A stretch of DNA of 53,433 bases from Planctomycetota bacterium (GTDB lineage: Bacteria > Planctomycetota > B15-G4). The position numbers and the translations under genes are program-made. This document shows, in pieces, positions 34,067 through 41,947 of the stretch. How positions within the stretch are numbered: the first letter of the stretch is position 1; each line of letters begins with the position of its first letter. Below the pieces are notes generated by a model, which worked only from the letters and a program-made list of their open reading frames with translations, was not told the origin of the DNA and searched no databases. The stretch covers positions 1 through 53,433 of the forward strand of contig JAJDEQ010000109.1 in the NCBI GenBank assembly GCA_029259695.1, in the 5' to 3' direction.

Positions 34067-35914
34067 GTGTTGAGCGCGCGCCTGTTCGTCGGGTTGTTCG
34101 CCGGATTGCTCCCGCTCCTGCCCGGGTGCGCGCCGCCCACGCCGCCGGACGCGCCGGCGGTCCCGGTCATCACTGGGCTGACCTGGGAGCCCAACCCCGA
34201 CCCTCGCGTGCCACTGGTCGTGACCGTGCGCTTCGAGACCGATCGCCCGGTCGTGCCGGTGGTCGTGATCGACGCTGGCGAACGACCCGTCACGCTCGAG
34301 CACTGGCCCGAACCGGCCACTGAACACGAGCTGCTGCTGCTGGGTTTCCACGCAGGCAGCGAGCACGCCGTGACGCTGCGTGTCGAAGATGCCGACGGGC
34401 TGACGATGACCGCGCCCGCCTGGCACTGGACCGCCCCACCGTTGCCCGACGGCTTCCCGCCGCTGCACGTGACCGTGAGCCGACCCCGGCGCATGGAGCC
34501 CGGCGTGACCCTGCTGCCGTGCCAGCGCTGGCCCGGGCGCGGTGATCGCGACCAGTTCTTCACCGCCCTCGTGGCGCTCGACGCCCACGGTGACGTCGTC
34601 TGGTTCTACGACGCGCCGTACGCCATCTCGGAGGTCAAGCGCGCCCGCAGCGGCCACCTGCTCTTCTACTACGGCACCCTCGGCAACGTGGTCGAGATGG
34701 ACATGACCGGGCACGTGGTGCGCGAGTGGAACGCCACCCGCTTCCCGGGCAAGCTCGCGCCGGCGGACGCCATCCCCGTCGACACCGGCACGATCCACCA
34801 CGACGTGTCCCAGTTGCCCAACGGCCATCTGCTCTGCCTGAGCACCGAGCAGCGCTACTTCCCGTCGTACCCCGCGAGCGAAGAGGACCCGACCGTGCCG
34901 CGCAGCCCGGCCTGGGTCGTGGGTGACGTGATCCTGGAGATCGCACCCGATGGCGAGGTCGTGAAGCGCTGGAGGATGCTCGACATCCTCGACCCGTACC
35001 GCATCGGCTACGAGTCCCTCGACTGGGGCTTCTGGATGGGCGTCTACAAGAACGACCCTGCGGCACCGCTGCGCGACTGGGCCCACGTCAACTCGGTCTT
35101 CTACGACGAGCGCGACGACGCCCTGATCGTGTCGAGCTACCACCAGGACGCCGTGTTCAAGTTGAGCCGCGCCACCGGCGAGTTGGAGTGGATCCTCGGC
35201 TTCCCGTCGGGCTGGGACCAGGCCTGGCGCGAGAAGCTGCTGACGCCGGTGGGCGAGGGCCTGTACCCGTTCCACCAGCACGCGGCGCGCTGGACGCCGC
35301 AGAGGACGCTGCTGATGTTCGACAACGGCAAGTACCGCGCGCTTCCCTACGCACCGAAGATGCGCGCCGAGGACAGCTTCAGCCGCGCCGTCGAGTTCGC
35401 CGTCGACGAACAGGCCGGCGAGTTCCGGGAGCTGTGGCGCTACGGCGGGCGGCCGGGCGAGGTCTTCTTCACCCCGTTCCTGGGCGAAACGGATTGGCTG
35501 CCGCTGACCGGGAACGTGCTCATCACCGACGGAGGCCGCGTGCGCACGCCGGATGGCAAGCCCGCCGTGCACCCCGCACACGGGCAGAAGTGGGCCCGCG
35601 TGCTCGAGGTGACCCGCACCACCCCGGCCCACGTGGTCTTCGAAGTGGTCGTCGACGACCCCAGCCTCGGCTGGACCATCTACCGCAGCGAACGTCTGCC
35701 GAGCCTGTATCCGCCGCCCCCCCTGGCGACACGGGACATCCCACCACCGGCCGCCGACGTCGCACTGCCCCCTCCCGCCGTCTCTCCGCTCGACCTCGGT
35801 GAACGCACGGCGCGCCCGTCACCCGGCTTCGACCTCGAGGCCGACCGCCGTGCACGCGAGGCCGACGCCGCCGACGCTCCCGACGCGAGCGACGCCGTGG
35901 AGCAACCGCGATGA
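34067..35914 (+). CDS. Arylsulfotransferase (ASST)-like lipoprotein
   Basis: 615 residues from a GTG at 34067, giving a lipoprotein signal ending LLPLLPGC. An ATG at 33980 is possible but adds 29 Arg-rich residues. After a beta domain (about 30-140) comes a six-bladed ASST-type propeller. Histidine motifs typical of the active site are present: TIHHDVSQLPNGHLL, DWAHVNSVFYDERDDALIVS, SSYHQDAVFKLSRATGELEW and YPFHQHAARW. In bacterial ASST the SS-R-HQ position is an Arg; here it is Tyr. ASST moves sulfate between phenols without PAPS. Function is therefore probable but not certain. The stop overlaps the next gene's ATG (ATGA), so the two are coupled. Confidence 0.83.
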   Translation: MLSARLFVGLFAGLLPLLPGCAPPTPPDAPAVPVITGLTWEPNPDPRVPLVVTVRFETDRPVVPVVVIDAGERPVTLEHWPEPATEHELLLLGFHAGSEHAVTLRVEDADGLTMTAPAWHWTAPPLPDGFPPLHVTVSRPRRMEPGVTLLPCQRWPGRGDRDQFFTALVALDAHGDVVWFYDAPYAISEVKRARSGHLLFYYGTLGNVVEMDMTGHVVREWNATRFPGKLAPADAIPVDTGTIHHDVSQLPNGHLLCLSTEQRYFPSYPASEEDPTVPRSPAWVVGDVILEIAPDGEVVKRWRMLDILDPYRIGYESLDWGFWMGVYKNDPAAPLRDWAHVNSVFYDERDDALIVSSYHQDAVFKLSRATGELEWILGFPSGWDQAWREKLLTPVGEGLYPFHQHAARWTPQRTLLMFDNGKYRALPYAPKMRAEDSFSRAVEFAVDEQAGEFRELWRYGGRPGEVFFTPFLGETDWLPLTGNVLITDGGRVRTPDGKPAVHPAHGQKWARVLEVTRTTPAHVVFEVVVDDPSLGWTIYRSERLPSLYPPPPLATRDIPPPAADVALPPPAVSPLDLGERTARPSPGFDLEADRRAREADAADAPDASDAVEQPR

Positions 35915-37485
35915 CCGGCGCCCTGCTCCCGGCGGCGATGATCACGCTGCTCGTGGCCGCCTGCGGGCCGGCAGGGCCACCCGGACAGGCCGGCGTCGAC
36001 GACGCAGGGGCCGCCGACGAGGCCACGCGCAGCGCACCCCGCCACGTGTTGCTCGTGATCATCGACTCGCTGCGCGCCGATCACGTGGGTGCCTACGGTT
36101 ACGAGCGCCCGATCACGCCGCAGCTCGACAGCCTGGCCGCCGAGGGCCTGCGCTTCGACCGGGCCTACGCGGCATCGTCCGCCCGCGGTCAATCGCTGTC
36201 GGCGTTGTGGACCGGACGGTTGCCGAGCGCGGGCGGCGCCGTGGGCCTGCGCGAGGCCACGCCCCACGAGAGCCTGCTCAGCCTGCCGCGACGCTTCCTG
36301 CGGGCCGGCCGGCGCACCGGCCTGATCAGCAACGTGCCGGAGTTGCGCGAGCGCGCCTTCACCCGCGGGTTCGACGACGTCGAGGTGGACTCGACACCCG
36401 GCCGCTGGACCGGGGGGCTGGTCACGGCCAAGGCCCTCGAGATCCTCGACGCGGCGGGCGACGACCCCAGCTTCCTCGTCGTCGACTACGCGGACGCTTC
36501 CGAGCCGCACCTCCCCCTGCAGGACTACCGCGCGGGCATCGACGCACCGGTTCCCGAGCAACTGCTCTCGCTGCCGCACCTGCGCGGGCTCGCCGGCCAG
36601 CTCCCCGCCGATGTGCGCGAGTGGGTCGGCTTCCGCGACCTCGTGGCGCGCTATGACGCGGAGATCGCCTACGTCGACGCGTGCCTCGGAGCCCTGGTCG
36701 CCGGCCTGGCGCAGCGCGAGCGCCTGGACGACACGCTGCTGATCGTCACGTCGAGCCACGGCATCGAGCTGCTCGAGCACGGCTACGTGGGCAGCGCCTG
36801 GACGCTGTACGAGGAGTCGATCCGCGTCCCGCTGGTCCTGCGCGGCCCCGGGATCGATGCGGGCAACGTCGTGTCGGACCCGGTCTCGCTGCTGGACGTG
36901 ACGGCGACCCTCGCCGAGCTGTACGCACTTCCGGCCGCCACCCCGTCACGCGCCGCCGGATCCGACGCCGGCCGATCGGGCACCGGCCCGCCGCACGACG
37001 GGAGCGGCGACACGGGCGTCGCGCCCGTGCACGGACGCTCACTGCTGCCGGGCACGACAAGCCCGCCCGACCGCGGCGCCGTGATCTCCGAACTCGTGAT
37101 CCCCGAGCTGTGCATCCTGCGCGCGGCGATGCGCGCCGAGACGAAGTTGATCGAGGTCATCCGGGACGCACCGGTCGCGCACCGGGTCGAACTGGCCGCC
37201 GGCTACGACGAGCTGATCGCCGCCATGCTCGACGGCAGCGTCCCACGCCCGGACCCCTTCGGCCAACCCGTGCGGCGCGAGCTGTACGACCTCGCCGCCG
37301 ACCCGACCGAGAGCGCCGACAGGTCGACCAGCCTGCGCGATCGCGTGGCGGCCCTCACCGCGGTGCTGGCGGACTACGCCGAGCGCGTCCGGGCCCAGGC
37401 ACCTCAGGCCCGCAGCGCCGCCCGCCGCGCCGAGCCGCCCGACCCGGCCACGGCGGAGCAGCTGCGTCAGCTCGGTTATCTCTGA
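35911..37485 (+). CDS. Sulfatase-fold lipoprotein with degenerate active site
   Basis: 524 residues. The lipobox signal is MTGALLPAAMITLLVAAC. The sulfatase fold is clear: HVLLVIIDSLRADHVGAYGY retains the first metal Asp (Asp52), and RVPLVLRGPG and RRELYDLAADPTESAD are typical later blocks. The nucleophile region reads ASSARGQSLSALWTGRLP, with no Cys, Ser or Thr in the aligned position, and the metal-binding DHG is TSSHGIELLEHG, so the Asp is Ser. It is probably not an active sulfatase and may act as a binding or partner subunit. It is translationally coupled to the ASST-like protein, which argues for a shared task. Confidence 0.85.
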   Translation: MTGALLPAAMITLLVAACGPAGPPGQAGVDDAGAADEATRSAPRHVLLVIIDSLRADHVGAYGYERPITPQLDSLAAEGLRFDRAYAASSARGQSLSALWTGRLPSAGGAVGLREATPHESLLSLPRRFLRAGRRTGLISNVPELRERAFTRGFDDVEVDSTPGRWTGGLVTAKALEILDAAGDDPSFLVVDYADASEPHLPLQDYRAGIDAPVPEQLLSLPHLRGLAGQLPADVREWVGFRDLVARYDAEIAYVDACLGALVAGLAQRERLDDTLLIVTSSHGIELLEHGYVGSAWTLYEESIRVPLVLRGPGIDAGNVVSDPVSLLDVTATLAELYALPAATPSRAAGSDAGRSGTGPPHDGSGDTGVAPVHGRSLLPGTTSPPDRGAVISELVIPELCILRAAMRAETKLIEVIRDAPVAHRVELAAGYDELIAAMLDGSVPRPDPFGQPVRRELYDLAADPTESADRSTSLRDRVAALTAVLADYAERVRAQAPQARSAARRAEPPDPATAEQLRQLGYL

Positions 37486-37551
37486 GCGCCGACCCGGTCC
37501 TTCGCGCTGTCGGGCGCGCCGCCAGGCAGATCGCGCCATGGACGCGCGCCC

Positions 37552-37568
37552 CACGGGCACTGCCCGTG
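37552..37568. terminator. Short perfect hairpin between convergent genes
   Basis: CACGGGC-ACT-GCCCGTG forms a 7-bp stem with a 3-nt loop, midway between the stops at 37485 and 37585. It could stop both convergent transcripts. There is no T-run. Confidence 0.45.
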
Positions 37569-37584
37569 TCGCGTACAGCAGCGC

Positions 37585-40500
37585 TCAGGGCAGCGTGAGG
37601 TCCACGGTGAGCACCGCCTGGGTCTGGTACGCCGGGTGCTGCACGTGGATCTCGAGGATGTGGGGATCCCCTGAGCCGAGGGGCAGGACCGGGCCGAACA
37701 CCTCGTTGGCGAAGTCCCAGACGCGCGCGCTCTGGTCGACGGTGGGATCGATCGGGTCGGGGTCGAGGGTCGTCTGACCGCTCGAGTCGGTGGGCAGGGT
37801 CGTGTCGCGGCGCGCGTGGTTCTGCATCGGGAACTCGAGCTGGACCGTGGCCCCCTCCACCCCGTTGCCGTCGAGGTCGACCGCGGTGAGCTGCTTGGGA
37901 GCCGACGCGTAATCGAGGAACATCATCTGCTCGATGCGCAGCAGACCCGCGATCAGCTTCTCGAGGCGATCGGGATCGTTCTCGAAGACGAACCTCAACT
38001 CCTCGTAGGCTTCCCGCCCCGCGCGCACGTCGAAGCCGGCGCTGGCGCGCGCCGTCAGCTTCGTGTCCACCGCCTGGATCGCCGTGTCGAGATCGGTGAT
38101 GTCGATGCGCGACAGGTCCAGGTCGGCACGGATGTAGCGGATCGTGCTGTCGAGGTCCTTGGCGATGCCGAGACCCCGGCTGAAGTCCGTGTTCAGACTG
38201 ATGTTCGGGTCCTGCTCGCCCGCTTGGAGCTGCTGCGTTCCCTTGGGATGGTAGACCCCCGGCGGGGTGCCCGTGGCGTCGGACAACAACTCGTCGAACA
38301 CGATCACGCCGTCCTCCACCGAGTGGGCGCTGACCGGACCGACCACGAGCGAGCTGTCGACGACGAGTTCGATCGCCGGTGACGGCGCCGTGGGCAGCGT
38401 GGTCTGGGCGGCCGACACCATCAGGTTGATGCCGTCGGTCATGACCGTCATGTCGACACCGCCCGCGAGCGTGTTCGTGCCGGCGTTGACGGCGCGCACC
38501 GGGAGGATCGTCGTGTCGGTGAGCACGTCCAGCCCCAGGGTCCCATCGCCGAAGAGCATGTTCACCATCGACACCTGGGCGGCGTTGCTCTTGGGCGGCA
38601 GGGCGATGTCGAGGTAACCGGCGGCGGCCCACGTGAGCCCCGTCCCTCCGGCGCTCGAGTCGTAGATGCGCACCTTGGCCACGCCGGGCTCCACGAACAT
38701 GGTGCCGCCGGTGAACTGCGGTGAGACGACGTCGTCGAGCGTGTCCAGGTCGGTCAGGATCAGCAGGTTCCAGCCGCGGTCCTCGGCCTCGTCCCGGTAG
38801 CGCGCGACGAGGTCTGCATCGAGGTCGGGCACGAAGGGCGACAGCAACGCCTCGCGGCACGAGGTGAGCCACAGGTCATCGAAGCCCTCTTCCAGCGAGA
38901 ACGGCGCGAACTGCACCTGCAGCCGGCCCAGCAGGTCGATGGTCCAATCGCACAGACCCGGGTCCAGGTACGGCGGGTTGCCCGGGGACGACCCGCTGAA
39001 GCGCGACACGGCGGCGCCGCCGGTGTGCACCAGCAGCGGGCTGCGCCAGGGCGTCATGAACGCACGCCGCGTGCGCAGGTCGGCCACCTCGGCGGACATG
39101 ACCTCGGCCATGTTGCGCTGCGTCGAGCCCCCGGACTTGTGCGTGGAAGGCTGCGTGCCCACGTCGGTGAACACCGTCGAGCCCGGCACGGCGTCCACGA
39201 AGTCGTCCGGGAAGGGCACGGGGTTCAGTTCGGACAAGGGCGCGAACGCGCCGTCCTTGAGCGATCCGCGCGTGTCGAGCACGGGCTGGATGTTGGGCGC
39301 GACGGTGGCGGACCCCGGGGTCTCGAGGGTGCCGTCGGGATCGACGACCCCGCCCGGCGCCTGGAAGTTCACCAGCGTCCCGCAGATCTGGATGCAGGTC
39401 TGCCCGACCGGACACACGAGCGGGCAGTCGTCGACACAGGGCTCGATCAGGGCCACGGAAACGCAGCCGTCGAAGGGGCCGCACGCGCGGTCCAGGCAGC
39501 CGGTCACCTCGACCTTCTCACCCGTGACGAAGACACCGAAGTCACTCAGGACGTAGGTGCCGCCCGAGTCCGCCGCGAAGAACGGCGTCATGCCGATCTC
39601 GATGATCTCGCCGCACTCCTTGAAGCAGACCTCGCCCGGCGGGCAGATGAACCCGCAGCGATCCGGACACGGTTCGATCAGGGCCACGGTGATGCAGCCG
39701 GCGCCGATGCACCCGGGCTCGACACAACCGGTGACCTGCACCTTGTCACCGGCCTCGAAGCCGCCCGTGTCGTCCAGCATGAACAGGCCCGTGGCCGACT
39801 GGGTGGAGGCGATGCCGCGGGTGGCCACCTGCAGCGACGAGTCGGGCTGGAACAACAGCAGCCCGTCGTTCGGTTCGAAGCTGCCCTGATCGAGCGTCCA
39901 GCTGGTCGCGTTCTCCCAGTAGGCGAGACCGAGCGAGTCCACGCCCAGGGCGATGAACTCGCGCAGCGTGCGGTTGGAGAATTCGAAGTCCCAGCACGGC
40001 GGGCGGTAGGTGTAGGGCACGCCCGATCCGCCCGTCACCGCTTCGCACACGGCGAGCGAGGCGCGCGGCATGCCGAAGATCGGGAAGTTGATCGACTCGC
40101 CGTAGCTCACACCGTGCAGCGCACGCTTCTTCATCGGCGTGACGATGTCGGAGCGCTCGGCGTTCGTGCGGTACCAGCTGCCGAGCGCCACGCCGTCGGA
40201 GAACAACGCGCCGCGATCAGCGCCCGGGGCGTCGATCTCGAGCTGGTACATGTTGCCGTCCGGCAACGTCTGCTTGGCCGCGCGGTACTGGAAGGCACCA
40301 CTCTCGACGCGCTGCTCCGCCTGGAACTCGGCCCAGTCGTCGAAGATCGCCTGCAGGTCCGCGCCTCCGGCCTCCGCGGCCGCCGGGTCCCCGCCCAACA
40401 GCGGATCGATGGTGCTGCAGTTGGTGAAGTCGGTGGGAATGCCCGCGCAGTCGTCGGGTGGCGAGCCGCCACTGCCGGTGCAGTCGATCGTGATCGCGCT

Positions 40501-41775
40501 CCAGCCGCCCCACGCCATGGCCAACGCGGACAGGGTCACGTACTTCTCCTCGAGCCACTTGCGGAAGTGACACACCGAGTGATCGGAGTAGTCCGCGTTG
40601 GCGAGGCAGTACAGGTAGCAATCGGCGGTGATCTGCGAGCAGTCGATGCAGTTGCGGTTGGGCGGCTCGACCGAGCTGCCGTCGGCGTTCATGCCCGCGT
40701 AGTACTTGATGTAGTACTCACCTCCGAGCACGTAGTACTCGATGGCCCCCTCCGGGTAGAAGGGCGGCGCGGGCAGGGTGTGGTTGGGGTCCACGCGGTC
40801 CTGGATCGCGTCGAACACGTCCTGGGCGACTTCCGGGTGCGCAATGCTGGCCGGGATGTGCAGGTAGTCGTCGGGCAGGACGGGGTCGGGGTCCGCCTCG
40901 GTGGTGTAGAGGATGCGCCAGGTGTCCTGGATCTTGAGGTACTGGGGTGACCGGGGGCCGTTCGGTCCCAGCGTGTGCGCGTCGAAGAACCCGGTCGTCA
41001 CAGCGTCGAAGGCGCTGCGCAGCAGGAACGGCTGGTCGTCCCAGGCGTGCTTCGAGACCAGCGGGTAGTCCACGTCGTAGTCGTACTGCCCGGCCGGGAA
41101 GCCGGGGTTGTTGGCGAAACCGACGTTGATCGCGCCGGACAGGTCGCGGCCGGGGTTCTTGGTGTCGATCAGTCCACCGGGCCCTGCGATCTGCACTTCA
41201 AACGTGTCGTAGGTGTAGTTGAGCAGTGGACTGCAGATGGGCACCTGCGAGCGGGCGAAGATCGGGTTCTGCACGCAGAAGAAGTTGACGTCGAGCGCCT
41301 CGGGTGTGCAGAAGGCCTCGTCGAAGTCGTTGCGACTGGTGGGCGGCAGGCTGAACACGGCCCACTCCTCGTCGAAGAGGAAGTCGTAGATCGGGCTCTG
41401 GATGTCGGTCAGCAGGGTCGTCAGTCGTCCGGACGGACCGCTGAAATCGTCGAGCGTGGAGTACACCGGGGACGGGCAGGCTGCGTCCATCTCGAGGGCC
41501 AACTCGGCGATGGCGCCGTTGTAGCCGCCCCGCCCCTCGGCGGTGTCCCACAGGGCGTACCCGACGCGCATCGGTCCCAGCGTGTCGGCGAGGTCCTTCT
41601 TGCCCGGCTTCTGCACCAGCGGAGCGTCCTGGGTGCCATCGCTGCGATCGAGCAGATCGTCGATCAGGTCCGCGAGGTCCGAACCTCCCGCCGCCGGCGG
41701 CGAGGCCTGCGCGACCAAGGGGGCCGGCAGGAGCAGAAGAGACGCACACACCGACACCAGCACCAGGATCTTCAC
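37585..41775 (-). CDS. Large secreted protein with GH42-like barrel and duplicated Cys-rich domain
   Basis: About 1396 residues from a GTG at 41775, with GGGGGAG 8 nt upstream. The signal peptide VKILVLVSVCASLLLLPAPL ends near VAQ. Residues about 345-630 resemble a GH42-type barrel: YYVLGGEYYIKYYAG (possible acid Glu353), then HFRKWLEEKYVTLSALAMAW and DDWAEFQAEQRVESGAFQY. Two tandem Cys-rich, OB-like domains follow (about 666-731 and 743-805): DKVQVTGCVEPGC / EKVEVTGCLDRACG, and CGFICPPGEVCFKECG / CPLVCPVGQTCIQICG. The remaining C-terminal 590 residues hold beta-rich and helical parts with no family recognised. Enzymatic activity is only a possibility, since a second catalytic Glu was not assigned. 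A secreted glycan-acting or structural protein is inferred. Confidence 0.8.
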   Translation of the reverse strand: MKILVLVSVCASLLLLPAPLVAQASPPAAGGSDLADLIDDLLDRSDGTQDAPLVQKPGKKDLADTLGPMRVGYALWDTAEGRGGYNGAIAELALEMDAACPSPVYSTLDDFSGPSGRLTTLLTDIQSPIYDFLFDEEWAVFSLPPTSRNDFDEAFCTPEALDVNFFCVQNPIFARSQVPICSPLLNYTYDTFEVQIAGPGGLIDTKNPGRDLSGAINVGFANNPGFPAGQYDYDVDYPLVSKHAWDDQPFLLRSAFDAVTTGFFDAHTLGPNGPRSPQYLKIQDTWRILYTTEADPDPVLPDDYLHIPASIAHPEVAQDVFDAIQDRVDPNHTLPAPPFYPEGAIEYYVLGGEYYIKYYAGMNADGSSVEPPNRNCIDCSQITADCYLYCLANADYSDHSVCHFRKWLEEKYVTLSALAMAWGGWSAITIDCTGSGGSPPDDCAGIPTDFTNCSTIDPLLGGDPAAAEAGGADLQAIFDDWAEFQAEQRVESGAFQYRAAKQTLPDGNMYQLEIDAPGADRGALFSDGVALGSWYRTNAERSDIVTPMKKRALHGVSYGESINFPIFGMPRASLAVCEAVTGGSGVPYTYRPPCWDFEFSNRTLREFIALGVDSLGLAYWENATSWTLDQGSFEPNDGLLLFQPDSSLQVATRGIASTQSATGLFMLDDTGGFEAGDKVQVTGCVEPGCIGAGCITVALIEPCPDRCGFICPPGEVCFKECGEIIEIGMTPFFAADSGGTYVLSDFGVFVTGEKVEVTGCLDRACGPFDGCVSVALIEPCVDDCPLVCPVGQTCIQICGTLVNFQAPGGVVDPDGTLETPGSATVAPNIQPVLDTRGSLKDGAFAPLSELNPVPFPDDFVDAVPGSTVFTDVGTQPSTHKSGGSTQRNMAEVMSAEVADLRTRRAFMTPWRSPLLVHTGGAAVSRFSGSSPGNPPYLDPGLCDWTIDLLGRLQVQFAPFSLEEGFDDLWLTSCREALLSPFVPDLDADLVARYRDEAEDRGWNLLILTDLDTLDDVVSPQFTGGTMFVEPGVAKVRIYDSSAGGTGLTWAAAGYLDIALPPKSNAAQVSMVNMLFGDGTLGLDVLTDTTILPVRAVNAGTNTLAGGVDMTVMTDGINLMVSAAQTTLPTAPSPAIELVVDSSLVVGPVSAHSVEDGVIVFDELLSDATGTPPGVYHPKGTQQLQAGEQDPNISLNTDFSRGLGIAKDLDSTIRYIRADLDLSRIDITDLDTAIQAVDTKLTARASAGFDVRAGREAYEELRFVFENDPDRLEKLIAGLLRIEQMMFLDYASAPKQLTAVDLDGNGVEGATVQLEFPMQNHARRDTTLPTDSSGQTTLDPDPIDPTVDQSARVWDFANEVFGPVLPLGSGDPHILEIHVQHPAYQTQAVLTVDLTLP

Positions 41776-41947
41776 GGTTGTTCTCCCCCGATCGGGCAGA
41801 CGAGAGCGGGACTGCACGGCGGTTGCGTGGCCGCGTGCGCCACGATCCTACACCCCGACGCGCAACCTGACAGCTCGACCCTGCACCCGGCCCCGCACCG
41901 ATCTGGTGAGTGTCGACGAGCGTCTTGACGGGCCGCCGGCGCCGTGA

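Noticed and set aside
37585..41775. Calling the protein a beta-galactosidase
   Set aside because: Only part of the GH42 pattern is present and a second catalytic Glu was not found.
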